The translations under genes and the position numbers were made by a program. Below, one piece after another: positions 30,727 through 42,705 of a DNA stretch of 64,000 bases. The stretch covers positions 152,731,064 to 152,795,063 of the forward strand of contig OY856188.1 of NCBI GenBank assembly GCA_963693315.1. The letters are read 5' to 3'. Origin of the DNA: Diogma glabrata (lineage: Eukaryota > Arthropoda > Insecta > Diptera > Cylindrotomidae). Positions within the stretch are counted from its first letter, which is position 1. Every line of letters begins with the position of its first letter. The notes under the pieces are model-generated. The model ran no database searches. It saw nothing but the letters and a program-made list of their open reading frames with translations, and had not been told where the DNA came from.

Positions 30727-32160
30727 AAAATTAACTGCCTCGCTAATTTTGATTCTTAGTACAGAATCGCAAAACACGCTCTTGAAAGAAACAGGGTCTG
30801 TCGAAATTTTTGATTCGTGATAATACTCTAAAGGAACGTTCGACAATGGCGCTGGAAAAATAGTATCAATATTTTTAATGGCAATTGCATTCAATAAATC
30901 TAGAGCGAAAGATTTTTTTCGAAATTTTCCGCATATACGTGTTTGAGGTGAATTACCTCATATGCCAACTTTTCTGAAATACCTGCCTTGTATATTGCAA
31001 CAAATTGCTATGTACATGCAGTTATTATTTCCTCCTCTTTCCTTCGAATTTAAACATTACGCTTGGTATTACTAAATCTGCAATAACTAAAATCGTGTTT
31101 CTTTTGAATTCTGTTTCTTGGTCATAAATGCGGATGTTTTCAGGATCTTCATTTCCAGAAACGGTTCTGAACCGTTTTATTTTTGTACTTATTGACAAAG
31201 AAGAAGAAATATTTAAACCATTTACTTTCCTTCAAGATGACCTCACATTGATTTCTTAGAATCTGCAGTTCTGCGAGCCAGATTTTAAGTCATATTGATG
31301 GCATTAATCTTCAGGTAAATTTACTCATGTACTTTTTTAATTCTGTTGATGTCTAGATAAGTTTCGGCTGTTAAATTAAGACCTTAAAGATCTTCAGCCA
31401 TATTTTTAGTACTAAAAGACGTTTTGCAAAAGATCTAACAGCATCAATTTTAGCTGATGTCGGCCTGTTAGAAAGCTTATGTGGTGACTCCGGAATACCT
31501 TTCTTTAAAATTGTTCATCGTTGAGGGCTGCTGCTAAATAAGTTATAGCATTTATTAAATTATTCCAACAAATGTAACCTATAATTTGAACATTATTCGG
31601 CAGAATCAACTCAACAGAGATTGAGACTGTGAGCTTCACATGGGGAATACACAGCATATATAGGTTTTCTCTATAAATCTTTCTTTTTGTACTCTTGATT
31701 TCACTTGTCATGTTGCTTGCGTTAGCATACCCTTGTCCTTCATTCAGCTTGAATTACTAATTCTAAATGGCTTGCGCATAATTGAATGAGCTCATTTTGG
31801 ATTTCCGGTGATAAATAATGGACTTGTTAACGATACTAAACTGACTTGGAAATTCTTATTTTTTCTAACTGATAACGTAGCAAAGGATCACAATGATTAA
31901 TAATCTCCAAAATCCCCAAGAAGCTACCGTTATTAGATTCATCAATCCCTCCTTTCACCTCAAAACAAAATAGTACCCAAAATTCTTTTTGAAATGTGCC
32001 TCATTATTTTTGCATGGCCTCGCAAAATAATTGTAAACCGGTAATCTGTCGTATAATTTAACTTAAGAATTTCCTTGAGGACGACAGAAATAAGAACAAT
32101 TTTACTTAATATTCGTGCTAAATAATAGACACGGTAGGCAATAAAAGGCATTTTTATTGG
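30727..32160 (-). pseudogene. hAT transposase relic (ZMYM1 / DUF4371 type), minus strand
   Basis: The minus strand from about 32151 reads, with stops and shifts: RFTIILRGHAK, then SNNGSFLGILEIINHCDPLL (about 31890-31940), LELVIQAE, GQGYANASNMTSEIKSTKRK near 31710, and LYMLCIPHVKLTVSISVELI at 31650-31590, equivalent to the PCxxHSLNL block. A further 166-codon piece lies beside the gap. It is the same transposase type as the plus-strand relic at 22605-24222 but a separate, more decayed copy; no ends were found. Confidence 0.6.
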
Positions 32161-32974
32161 AGCTCACAACTAACCAATCTCGTTCAATTTTTTCTCCTTT
32201 TGGTAAAATTTTGAAAAGGAACGACTTAGAAAATGGTTTACGATCACAGACACACAATGTAGGCATTTACATATGCCATCAACGAATCATATTTTCAGTA
32301 ATTTTTGACATTTTTATTTTATCGTCTAAACTAACTACCAATATCAAAACCATTGCGAAACCCAATATGCTTTGGTTGGTTTTCTACTTGCGTTGTACAA
32401 GTTAAAGGAATCGGGGATTCTAATTTACAAACGGAATTAACTTTTGTTGCTGAGGAAGCTGAAACTAAAGTTTAAATTTGGAAAACATTTACTAGTTCGT
32501 GTAATATATTCTCTATATTAGAAATGCGTGAATGCGTGAATGGTTTGTGTTAATTGTTTTATTTTTGTGAGAGAGAAAATAAATATTTGTCATGGGTGGT
32601 GCTCAAAATCAGTTGCCATTTGCCAATACAAGTGGTCAAAACAGGATTGATTCTTTTCAGGTCCTCCATAAAACAATTAATTTAAATTTCATCTCAATAC
32701 TTTGTTTTTTTTGGTTACTGTTAATTTTTTTAAAATCGACCTATGCGAAATTGACCGCTTTTTATCGTCTCCTTACATTTGTAATCACATATGTACGGTA
32801 TTAAGGCATCTTTATATTATATGACCCAGCCTTGAAAAGAAATACTTCTTATTTAAACTGAAGCCCAATTAATTAAATCATCGTGTATTTTATTAATGAT
32901 AAGAATTTAGTGAAAGATCAAATTCACATATACTTTAGTTTTGGTTAAAAATTATTGTTTGCCTATATAATATT
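32161..32974. other. Unassigned sequence between two relics
   Basis: The first 100 bases may extend the hAT relic. The rest has no recognised repeat or gene. Confidence 0.35.
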
Positions 32975-34080
32975 TTCATTTTGGTCGGAGTTCGGGCCCT
33001 TTTGAAAAGCCGGGCCCGGGAGGAAACCCCCCTTCCCACCTCCCTCTTGTCGGGCCTGGCTGTAGATCTTGGGTGGAAATCTTTTGTCAGATTCCGTGCA
33101 TTGGCAAAGCACTCTTTTGAGTTTCCGTTGGCCGCATGTTGGTCGATGTTTTCGATGCAGCTCTTCATGTGTTCGCGTTTCTTTTTACGTAGAAGTTTTG
33201 CTGAGGCTTTCTTGGCGCATAGATAATCAGCTTGGGAGCTTCGGGTGTTCCTTGTTAACCATTTTTCTCGCAGTTTTTGTTTATGTTCAACGTATTGGCG
33301 GCATTCGTCGTCAAACCATTCGTTGTGTGATTTCGGTGGTTGGTGGTTTTCCGATTGTAGTTTGTGCTGCGGCTATAATGGTTGATTGAAGCGTTTGCCA
33401 TTCTTCTTGTATGTTTAATGGCATCTCAGAATAGATGTCATGCTCTTCTATGTTTTGTGTTATTATTTCCTGATATCTATTCAGCGTTTCCGGATGTTTA
33501 AATGTATCGACATTCTAGCACACGGTCTTTTTTGCTTGTCTGTTAAATGTAGATGATAACTTGCACTTGTACTTAAAGATGAAAAGCATATGATCGGTGT
33601 CCATATCAGCACCTCTGTATCATCAAACGTCAGTTATACTTGTAGAGTGTCTCTTAGAGATCATGACGTGATCGATTTGATTTTCCGTTCTTCCGTCATT
33701 TGATTTCCACGTTGCCTAGTGAATTCTCTTGTGAGGGAAGAAAGTGCTGGAAATTACTAGATCATACATCATAGCCAGCTCGGCTGCGCGAAAACCGTTA
33801 CTGTCTTTAATATCATCTGCTTTATCTTCAGTAGGTGCATGAACATTGACGATCGTTACATTGAATTTTTGCGTGCGGATTCTCAGTGTGCATAACCGCA
33901 TTGGGCAGAAGTCGATAACATGCTGATTCACGCGACGGTGTATAAGAAAGCCAACTCCAAATTCTCCTCCGTTTTGATGACCGCAATAATAAACAGTGTA
34001 TCCTTTCGCTGTTTCATGGATGTTTCGAAAGTTGAAACTGATGTCGAATTGAAGAAATTCAATGGATTTTCAAAGTTACT
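32975..34080 (-). pseudogene. RTE-like LINE relic (endonuclease C-terminus and linker)
   Basis: The minus strand at 33931-33716 gives FNVTIVNVHAPTEDKADDIK and STFFPHKRIH, hallmarks of the RTE-clade endonuclease also found in craniofacial-development-protein-2-like annotations. Further down, with stops, come DTDHMLFIFKYKCKLSSTF and the Gln/Lys-rich linker that precedes the reverse transcriptase. GC content rises sharply at 32981-33080, unlike the surroundings. The reverse transcriptase itself is absent; the copy is heavily mutated. Confidence 0.6.
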
Positions 34081-34438
34081 TTGATTTTGTTTGCTCAAAA
34101 AATAACCCTAATAAAGACATTTAGTCACAAAATTGATTTCATTTTGATTGGAAACAACCGACAAAATAACTACACAAGTGACATAGGATGTTACCTAATA
34201 ACAATATTCCTATTCTACGAATTCACACATACTAATGTTAAGAAATTAATAATTTCCAAATAAAAAATAATTTACTACATATATAAAAGCTTGTGAGTAA
34301 TTAAACTCAAATAACTGGATGAATAATAAAAATTTTTCAATACTTTGTTATGTTAAATATTAAACTAAATAACCAAAATATATATTAGATATTCTTACGT
34401 GAAACTAAAAAACCAAAAAATGTATTAAATATTCTTAC

Positions 34439-34735
34439 GTAAACGGCTTTTCCATGTCTCCATTTATGTATGTCAACGCATTTTGTAAAATATTGCGAAC
34501 CTTTCGTCCATCATCTTGATTTAGGTCAGTAGGCATTCCAAATTGCCGTTTTTTTCTAGACAGGGTGCTTTCACACTCAAACTTATCAACACGAAATCCA
34601 TCACTGATCCAGGGTTTATTCCAAATTACTACTTCACAAGTCTTTCTGACACCATCGCAGTCTCGAAATGAGGCTGTAATATTGTATAAATATCCAGCAA
34701 CAACTTTTTTAGTTGCTTTATGAATGGCATCGACG
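34439..34735 (-). CDS. CtsF: Cathepsin F-like protease, cystatin-domain exon
   Basis: An open minus-strand exon between a TTTCAG acceptor (ending 34736) and a GTAAGAAT donor (starting 34438). It encodes a cystatin-like unit, KATKKVVAGYLYNITASF, in which KVVAG corresponds to the QxVxG loop, followed by CEVVIWNKPW with the paired cysteines of type 2 cystatins. A basic linker (RKKRQFG) might be a processing site. The entry and exit phases match the other exons, and the two-base split codon joins cleanly to the exon at 19183. The next intron is 15.3 kb and full of transposons. A 40-bp tandem duplication carries a second copy of the donor sequence just inside the intron. Confidence 0.8.
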
Positions 34736-34801
34736 CTGAAATCATTTAAAAAAATACCAATTTAAAACACAAAAAGTAATAATTTCAATTTAATTACTTA
34801 C

Positions 34802-35110
34802 GAATAACAACTGTTTTGGTTACCATCGAAAGTTGTAAGTGCACGATCAAGAAGTATTGTAAGATTTGTGAATTCATTCAACTCAACTTCTTGAGCTGAG
34901 CCTGGAGCATTTCGTTTTAGTCTTTTTAAGCCAGATGCAACATCATCGCTACATTTAAAGTAAATTTCACCGTGAAGCTGCAGTTGTTGTTGCGGTTTAT
35001 ATATTTTTACAAAACAGGCTTTAACTACATCATCAATCTCGAAATCAGCTTCAATATTATATATTACGTCGACATCTATTTGTTTTGTTGAATTTTTTAT
35101 TCTGACAAGC
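34802..35110 (-). CDS. CtsF: Cathepsin F-like protease, degenerate cystatin-domain exon
   Basis: An exon between TTTCTAG (acceptor, ending 35111) and GTAAGTAA (donor, starting 34801). It encodes a cystatin-fold repeat, KNSTKQIDVDVIYNIEA, in which the inhibitory QxVxG is replaced by QIDVD, so protease inhibition by this unit is unlikely. YFKCSD and SCYS supply conserved cysteines, and LKRLKRNAPGS is a basic linker like the one in the neighbouring exon. The intron to the next exon is only 66 bp, the sole short intron left in this part of the gene. Same phase as the other three exons. Confidence 0.75.
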
Positions 35111-35479
35111 CTAGAAAATATTCAATATTCAATACGACATGAGCTAGTCACTCTAACAAGTTTGTCAAAATCAATGCTATCGCCTCCGGGTCTACGTGCT
35201 TCTGGGGGCCCATTTACTTAGATCAGTCGCGAACGGATCAACTTGGATACCAGGCGACCTGCAAGTGTATTTTACTTTGTCCAGTTAACGCCCAATCAAC
35301 AAGGTTCTGAATTGGTGGACCTACTTTTTCCTTGAAGCCCGTGGCAACAAAGCTGATTATTTCTTTTACTTTTTACTTCACCACAATTTTAAATTGTGTG
35401 AAATAATGCAATCTATCGAGAAAAAAAATCTTACATACCCCAAAGTTTGTTTTTTCTTTTGTTTTGAACCATCATCTAT
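35111..35479. other. Unassigned intronic sequence
   Basis: Begins at the acceptor upstream of exon 35110. A slightly GC-richer patch (35170-35340) reads like old coding DNA on the plus strand, but I cannot assign it. Confidence 0.3.
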
Positions 35480-36835
35480 CTAAATAGCCAATAAAAATTT
35501 GAATGTACGTCTGTGTGGGTGGGTGGGTGGTTGGTTTTTTAAGTCGTGGGTGACATTCTTGCATAGGATTTTGATGAAACTTTGGCAAATGTTCAATTCA
35601 GGTTCACTTTAAAATGGAAGATCTGGATTCCTTTCAAATTTGGACAAAATGGCGGGGTCTACCGAACACCTCTAAGTTTAACTCTTCAATAACTTCTAAT
35701 CCAGCCTTATGATCTTATGGAAACTTGGTATATAAGGTTTTAGTACTGTTTTCAATATTTCTGCATACCAACTTCCGGTTTGTCACTTCCGGTTAAAAAG
35801 TTTTTTTTCTTCAGGTTTTATCCCTACTGTAGCCTACAATTACCGATCGATTTTCATGAAACCTTGGTAAAAGCTTTCAAGTAATATGAGAAAGGTTTTA
35901 TCGCTGGAGTACGTCGGATAACATTCGTTCGTGAATGAATTTCGATGACACTTTGGGAAAAGATGTAAATATGTATGGCAAGGAACTGTTAGTTTTTGAG
36001 CGATAGTGAACATATTGGTGGGGGTCCCTCGAGCACCTCTTTTTTGAAAGCTCAATAACATCTGCGGCTAATAATCAAATTAGATGAAACTTGGTACATA
36101 AGTATTTAGTACGTTTCACAACAGTTCTGCATCCCACTTTCCGGTTTTTCACTTCCGATAAAAAATAATTTTTTGTAATTTTTTGAATTTTTTTCAGTGG
36201 CTTTATTTCACCACACTACAGCCTACAATAATGAAGTGATTATGATGAAACTTATGAAAATGGTTTCAATTAGCGTGAGGAGATGCTGATGATCTTTTGG
36301 GACACATTGATCAAAGTGCCGGGGGTCTACCATGCTGACTTTTCACACTTTGTTTTTAAAGTTTGTTGGGAGACTTCATTTATTAATCAAATTCAATAAC
36401 ACTTTGAAAAAAGATGAAGACGTAAATGGCAAAGAATTGATTAGTTTTTGGGCAATATTGGAATAAGTGGTGGGAGGCCTCCCAAACACCTGTTTATTGT
36501 GTTACCATTTTCTCAATGTTTGTTGGGAGCATACAATATTCGTTCGTGAATGAGTTGAATGATGACACTTTGGAAAAAGATGCAAATATGTATGGCAAGG
36601 AGCTGATTAGTTTTTGAGCGAAAGTGCAAACATCTTTATAACATCTTTACCTGATAATCGAATTAGATTAAACTTGGTACATAAACATTTAGTACGGTTC
36701 ACAACAGTTCTGCATCCCAACTTCGATTTTTCACTTCACTTTGGTAAAAAAATTTTTTTTACTTTTTCGCGTACTACAGAATTTATGTTTGTTGGGATAC
36801 TACAGCTTTTTATGATATTGATATAATTAGAACTA
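35480..36835 (+). repeat. Degenerate satellite block, same family as 59155-61000 but opposite strand
   Basis: Recurring blocks include ACTTGGTACATAAG.ATTTAG (35735, 36095, 36671), ACTTCCGGTTTTTCACTTCCGG, ATGTATGGCAAGGA.CTG and GGTGGG.GT.CC.. preceding CACCT. These are the complements of blocks in the array at 59155-61000. About two to three units are present with large deletions. The array starts with CGTCTGTGTGGGTGGGTGGG at 35507. No coding potential. Confidence 0.7.
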
Positions 36836-37011
36836 AGCGAGATCTTTAACATTGGTTAGCCATTAACTAAAGTTTTTTATGCATATTAGCTCACTATATA
36901 TCCAGAACATTTTGTTTCCAAAGCTGTGGTAAAGATAGCCTATCATCAGCGTCGCAATATATTTTTTCATAAATTTTGTTTTTTCTTAAATTTTGTTTTC
37001 ATTTCTTTCTG

Positions 37012-37370
37012 TTTTTAGGGTTCCGTACTTTAAAAAAGTAAAAACGGTACCCTATTGGTGAGACTTCGGTGTCCGTCCGAATTTCTACATAATCAATTTA
37101 CTCACAAACTATAAGTGCTATCAACTTGAAATTTTCTACAGTTTTTAAACGTGTTTTTCCACGCCTACTGATAACAAAAAAATTCAAATATTTGTTTTAA
37201 TCTATATTTTATGAACATAGATAAGGAGATAGTAAAACAAAAGTTTTTTGTAAGGAATCGAGTTTGGTCTAGAAAAATCGAGAAAGTTCAAAATATTTCA
37301 AAAAAAAATTTCAATGATTTTTCGACTGCTTAGTTTTTTTGATATTGCCATAAACGGGTATTGTCTTTCC
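37012..37370. repeat. AGGGTTCCGTAC hairpin leader of the 286-bp satellite
   Basis: AGGGTTCCGTACTTTAAAAA and AGTAAAAACGGTACCCT form a hairpin at 37018-37055, followed by GGTGTCCGTCCG. This AGGGTTCCGTA...ACGGAACCCT type of start is widespread in insect repeats. It leads directly into the 286-bp tandem array. Confidence 0.55.
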
Positions 37371-38750
37371 TGTCCCCCCCCTTTAACTTCGAACATTAGA
37401 AAAGAAAAAAATTGAAAAAATTCATGGTTATGGTCAATGTTGTAAAGATTGAATCAAAACTATAGCGGTCGGGTCCTCATTTCAAATGTGATTCTGAGGG
37501 GGTTGAGAGTGGAAATTTTGAAAAAAAATTATTTTTGACCTCAGTGAGTGGGGTGTCATATGAAAGGTGATTTTTTTTCTAGTCCAAGCCAATTTTTTTT
37601 GCAATTTTTAAAAGCGCAGTTTTTGAGTTATGTTAAAAAATGTGACAAAAATTTCCTGTCCCCCCCTCTTAACTTCGAACATTACAAAAGAAAAAATTTG
37701 AAAAAATTCATAATTATGGTCAATGTTGTAAGGATTGAATCAAAACTATAGCAGTCGGCTCATCATTTCAAATGTGATTCTGAGGGGGTTGAGAGTGGAA
37801 ATATTGAAGAAAAATTATTTATGACCTTGTTGAGTGGGGTGTCATATGAAAGGTGATTTTTTTTCAAGTATAAATCAATTTTTTTTGCAATTTTCAAAAG
37901 CGAAGTTTTTGAGTTATGTTAAAAAATGGGACAAAAATTTCCTGTCCCCCCCTCTTAACTTCGAACTTTACAAAAGAAAAAATTTGAAAAAATTCATGGT
38001 TATGGAAAATGTTGTAAAGATTGAATGAAAACTATAGCGGTCAGCTCATCATTTCAAATGTTATCTTGAGGGGGTTGAGGGTGGAAATTTTGAAAAAAAA
38101 ATATTTTTGACCAAGTCGATTGGGGTGTCATATGAAAGATTGATTTTTTTCTAGTCCAAAACAATTTTTTATGTAATTTTAAAAAGCGCAGTTTTTGAGT
38201 TATGTAAAAAAATGTGAAAAAAATTTCCTGTCCCTCCCCCCTTAACTTCGAACATTACAAAAGAAAAAGTTTGGAAAAATTCATGGTTATGGGAAATGTT
38301 GTAAAGATTGAATGAAAACTATAGCGGTTGGCTCATCATTTCTAATGTTATTTTGATGGGGTTGAGGGTGGAAATTTTGAAAAAAAATTATTTTTGACCT
38401 TGTTGAGTGGGGTATCATATGAAAGGTTGATTTTGTTCTAGTCCAAAACAATTTTTTATGTAATTTTCAAAAGCGCAGTTTTTGAGTTATATTAAAAAAT
38501 GTGAAAAAAAATTCCTGTCCTCCCCCTTAACTTCGAACATTACAAAAGAAAAATATTTGAAAATATTCATGGTTATGGGCAATGTTGTAAAGATTGAATG
38601 AAAACTATAGCGGTCGGATCATCATTTCAAATGTTATTTTGAGGGGGTTGAGAGTGGAAATTTTGACAAAAAATAATTTTTGACCCCCACTCGGCATATG
38701 AAAGGTGAATTTTTTTCTAGTCCAAAACAATTTTTTTGTAGTTTTTGTTT
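37365..38750 (+). repeat. Satellite array, 286-bp unit, about 4.8 copies
   Basis: CCTGTCC...CTTAACTTCGAACATTA anchors recur at about 37369, 37656, 37941, 38229 and 38515, a period of 286-288 bp. Units share GAGGGGGTTGAGAGTGGAAA and GTGTCATATGAAAGGT and differ by a few percent. Short open frames of 64-67 codons recur in two units because the unit's phase is preserved; I do not regard them as genes. Confidence 0.9.
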
Positions 38751-38759
38751 TTTTCGGTT

Positions 38760-39115
38760 TTGATTCATTTGATTAAAATTCTAAAATTGTGTTTTGTGAA
38801 GGACTATTCACGTAAAATAATCGTAGAAGAGGATAAATTTTACTACGTTGTAGGAAATGTATATTATAGTAAATATTGAGTGAAACGAAGTAAAGAAATG
38901 AACAAACAAGATCAGATTAGATCAACACATTTTAACAAGCCAGATGAACTAAACTTCAGGCGAAAGGCGTTAGGTTGAAAAATTATGCAATAACATACCA
39001 AATACCTGTTTGCTATTCGATAGATTATCATTTAATATGGTTGCATTGCAAATGTTCTCTGTGAAGTTGATCACTAATTACAAACATTTTTGAAATTTTT
39101 GAACTATTGAACTAC
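38760..39115. other. Unassigned sequence after the 286-bp array
   Basis: AT-rich, no recognised repeat or coding similarity. Confidence 0.35.
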
Positions 39116-39119
39116 TGTT

Positions 39120-39600
39120 GAACTAGAAAATTGTTACAGTCAAGTTAATCGAGGTTGGGGATCTGTTCTTTTCGTTAAGTCTGATACAGTACCACCAGTG
39201 CAGAAAAATAGTAGCCACCATCACTTTGAGTTTAGCTCTGCTGGCAGTCATTGTGAATGTTCAACTAGCTGAAGTACAAATCCTGTTGGTATACTATACC
39301 GATCTCCCCAATGTTCAGTAGACAAATCACTCGACTGTGTTAACAATGCACTCGTTGGAAATAATTTGACGACACTTTTTCTCCGTTTTTTCCGTTGGTT
39401 TCAATAAAAATCCTCAAAACTGGCTCTCAAACTATTTTCTACAAAAAAATTTACAAAGAAAAATTCATGAACCAACAACAGTTGAGGCTACCACAATTGA
39501 TAATGTATTTTCCAATATAAATAATTTAGAAGCTGGCGTTATTGAAGCTTTCTTTAGCCACCATAAACAGCTTTGGGTAAGATTCAACCCAACTTGAAAC
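39120..39600 (+). pseudogene. LINE endonuclease relic
   Basis: The plus strand, with frame changes, reads WGSVLFVKSD, NPVGILYRSPQCS, CVNNALVGNN, TTIDNVFSNIN and FFSHHKQLWVRFNP. These match the middle and end of an APE-type endonuclease, including the terminal S-x-H; the GDFN motif is destroyed. No reverse transcriptase follows. Confidence 0.5.
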
Positions 39601-39799
39601 TATACTTACAAAAACTGTTTTTTTCTCATATTATATACACGGAACCCTCAGCGAGCGAATTATATTCGCACTTGCCTGACTTTTTTTATGTATCCTGCCA
39701 TAAAATATTTTCATATATCATATTTTGTTATATGATGGGCTTTATTATTTAGCTAATCACTGTTTTTGGTAGCAAAAGCCGTAATTTAACATTCACGCT

Positions 39800-40460
39800 G
39801 TGAACCTGGGTGATGTTGATAGAATGAGGATGGTGTATCGGAGACAGGTAGAGTAAAAAATGCATAGTCAATGATACTACATAACGGCGAATTGGCGCCT
39901 TAAAACCAATGCGACTCAAGCGTGGATTCTTCATGTTAAGGGGCGGTTTGGAGCGGGCATATGTCTTGGATCAAGCAGCTCGCTATATAAACGTGGAAAA
40001 CGGTTCTTCTGATAACCTTAACATCCGAACGGAATCATTCACGAAAATTTCGGTTGGATCTGTTATAAACATCCCCGGACAAGCAACTTTGTTAAATTTG
40101 GAAATCAGTAAGAAAATAACAGAAACGAACATCAAAATAGAATGTTGGCTTTCTTATTGCCATACATGCACATACTAAAGCTAAGACCGGCAACGAGAAG
40201 GATACTTCCTACATAAAACTAGAAGAGGTTTTGAAACAAACACCAACACGCGACTTTATTATGGTTCTTGGTGACTTTAATGGGCAGCCCCAACAGCCTT
40301 CATTTTAATTCGAATAATTATGGCGAGAAATTTTGGAGAAAGTTTGGATTATCAAATAATTTGAGAATTGCCAGTACTTTCTTTCCGCATCGATCGATTC
40401 ATAAGCAGACTTAGATTTCGCCGAATGGAATTACTTGAAATCAAATTGTTCTCGTGCTAG
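39800..40460 (+). pseudogene. RTE-like LINE endonuclease relic
   Basis: Contains DFIMVLGDFNGQ at about 40255-40290 (the GDFN motif) and FPHRSIHKQ-like sequence near 40388-40415. The segment 40352-40412 recurs inverted at 52437-52497, and GTGTATCGGAGACA near 39834 recurs inverted at 53110-53125. It is therefore the same repeat family as the minus-strand relic inside the P-like element, in the opposite orientation. Stops and frame changes throughout. An 89-codon frame at 39909-40178 is part of this 5' region. Confidence 0.5.
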
Positions 40461-40664
40461 TGACAGCACGTTTCTTACAAGCAACAACCTCTATAAAATT
40501 AAGACCGTTGCGTCTAAAAAGTTGCAAAGGGTATTCAAAACTCTCTTTGCAAATGAAAATGAGTTGCGAAATACAGAAGAAACCCTCTTTAATTAAACAA
40601 AAAATATCGCTCATTATAATGTAATTAAAATAAAACTTTCACCGGAGCGACTAAAGTGAAACAT

Positions 40665-40850
40665 GTTTTTTTTTTTATAATTGTAAAATCCAAATTCACT
40701 CAAAATATTTTTTAATAAATCAATTTTATTTAAATACCTGTCGATGAAATTTTGAATTTCGAAACATGTAGTAAAGATTATTTTAAATAAAATTGATTTA
40801 TTAAAAAATATTTTGAGTGAATTTGGATTTTACAATTATAAAAAAAAAAA
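40665..40850. repeat. 186-bp palindrome with a hammerhead-like motif in its loop
   Basis: TATAATTGTAAAATCCAAAT at the left faces ATTTGGATTTTACAATTATA at the right. The arms of about 70 bp (including ACTCAAAATATTTTTTAATA) enclose the motif at 40735-40773. A T-run on the left mirrors an A-run on the right, as if a poly-A-tailed 3' end were present head-to-head. Confidence 0.85.
40735..40773 (+). ncRNA. Hammerhead-like hairpin motif (40.7 kb palindrome)
   Basis: TAC (40735-40737), CTGTCGAT (40738-40745), stem II GAAAT-TTTGA-ATTTC (40746-40760), GAAA (40761-40764), CATGTA, then GTA (40771-40773) pairing with TAC. ACATGT is a self-complementary stem III. Stem I is TAC/GTA here but TACTA/TAGTA in the 840 and 43953 copies, a compensatory difference. 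The first core deviates from CUGANGA. Confidence 0.4.
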
Positions 40851-41279
40851 CACTATAATGTAATTTAATTTAAAAAAATTACTAAACCATTGCTTAAATA
40901 ACTATAAAGGATTTATACTATACCACATCTACTATTTTACGCCACCATTAAAACCTGTTATAACCTCATTTTAACGAGCCATACAGTCAAACAGCTCATC
41001 CTGTTATTAACATTCAATCAAAAAAGTCCTCATCACCCCACCATACATCGATTTAAGGAAAAACATTAATAGAAATGAATTTCAAGTATATAATAAGGAA
41101 TATCATGATTAAGTACAAACATGTAGTAAATTTTTAGTTTTTATCTTAATTTCTAATCAAAACTTTATGCTACAACAAACATTTTTATTTCACAGCAAAT
41201 ATTTTTTTTTTTTTTTTTTAATAAAATGTGTTGTGTAATAGGGTTTAGAATATGTGTCACAACAACACATAAATACCTT

Positions 41280-42170
41280 TTAAGACCTAGGTCTAGACCT
41301 GGGTCCCACAACAACTGGCGTTTTGAGGTGTAGATTAACGCTTTTTTTAAACATCTGTGGGTTGAAGCCACCTGAGACTAAGTGTTCCGGCAAACTATTC
41401 CATTTGTACGCAGTTCGGACAAAGAAGTCTCTCTGCGATCTGCCAGTATGACAGCGCGGGATCTTTACCGTTTCACTGGTTGCGGCAGCCGATTGCCGAG
41501 TGGAACGGGGGTAAGAATAAGTTTGAGGCATAATGCCGCTGATTTCATCTGAGCACTGCTGATGACGATATTTGTAAAAAACAACGAGGTCAGCAACAGT
41601 GCGACGATGTTGTAGGGAATCAAGTTTTGATGTCAAAGTTCGATCACCTACAATTCGTATAGCTCGCTTTTGAACAGAGTCCAAGAGGGCCAAGATGGAA
41701 ACAGAGGCAGCACCCCAAACTTGGCAGCAGTACTCCATACAGGGACGAATATAGGACTTATAAACATGGAGCAATTGGTATGGAGTGAAAAATTTTTTGC
41801 ATCTATTTAGGAGGCCGAGTTTTTTGGACGCGCTTTTTGCCATCGCCATTACATGATCGTTCCAGAGTAGGTCGTTTGAAACTGTGACACCCAATAAACG
41901 AATGTTTTTACATTCACCTATTGGTTCATCACACATACTAAATAAAATATCTTTGGGGAACTCGGTCTTTAATCTGGAAACAATCAACAGCTGTGTTTTG
42001 GTGGAGTTGAAATTGACAAGGTTTTGGTCACCCCAGTCGGCGACTTTATTCAGGTCTTTGTTCACGTTTATGGCAGCGTCTCTCCGGGCAGGATTAATTC
42101 GTTCATGCATTTTACATTTTGAAGGAAGGGGCTCGAACGACTTGTGCAGAGTATGTACTATCATCTGCAA
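41280..42170 (-). pseudogene. LINE ORF2 thumb and C-terminal region
   Basis: 296 codons, the continuation after the 4-base insertion. It starts functionally at LHKSFEPLPSKCK and includes VADWGDQNLVNFNSTKTQLL, IRLLGVTVSNDLLWNDHV, SYIRPCMEYCCQVWG and RDFFVRTAYKWNSLPEHLV, typical of the region after the RT fingers and palm in Jockey-like elements. The final codons are close to the 3' tail. Confidence 0.8.
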
Positions 42171-42696
42171 AACTGTTTATTGGGTTGCTGGTGATTTTCA
42201 ACAATTCGTTGATATAAATCAAAAATAGGGTTGGGGACAATACTGAGCCTTGGGGTACACCAGCGTTAATTAATTTAGACTCAGAAGAAAATCCGTCTAA
42301 GGTTACCGAAATGTATCGGTCGGATAGAAAATTTTGAATCAGCTTCACAACATTGGGATGAAAACCGTACGCAACGAGCTTGTTGATTAAGTTGGCATGC
42401 CAGACTCGATCGAATGCCTTGGAGATGTCTAAAGCGATAACGTATGTTTCACCACCTTTATCAAGTATGCTGTTCCAACAATGCGCTACATAGTTTAATA
42501 GATCGGTAGTTGATCTTTTGTTTCGAAAACCGTATTGGCCGTCGGATATTAAATGATTTTCTTCCAGAAATTTTGAAATATGTGTATTAATATAATGCTC
42601 ATAGCCTTTGGAGAGGACCGATAGTAAAGCTATTGGCCTATAATTTGAGATATCGGATTTTGGTCCCTTTTTGGGGACGGGCTGGACATTTGCCAA
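42112..42696 (-). pseudogene. LINE reverse transcriptase core
   Basis: 194 codons in the same frame as the preceding piece: VQPVPKKGPKSDISNYRPIA, GQYGFRNKRSTTDLL, YVIALDISKAFDRVWH (first Asp), [20 protein letters not shown] and SFADDST (Asp pair, Phe instead of Tyr). The frame is lost just after ADDST because of a 4-base insertion: AGTACATACTCTGCAC here against AGTACACTGCAC in the sister copy at about 56600. Confidence 0.85.
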
Positions 42697-42705
42697 CTTC
42701 CAGCA

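Noticed and set aside
30394..30894. Long frames running through the 200-N gap
   Set aside because: Created by undetermined bases; only the part right of the gap might belong to the hAT relic.
37548..38028. Two similar 64-67-codon frames starting MGCHMKGDFF
   Set aside because: They lie in successive 286-bp satellite units and are not conserved in the other units.
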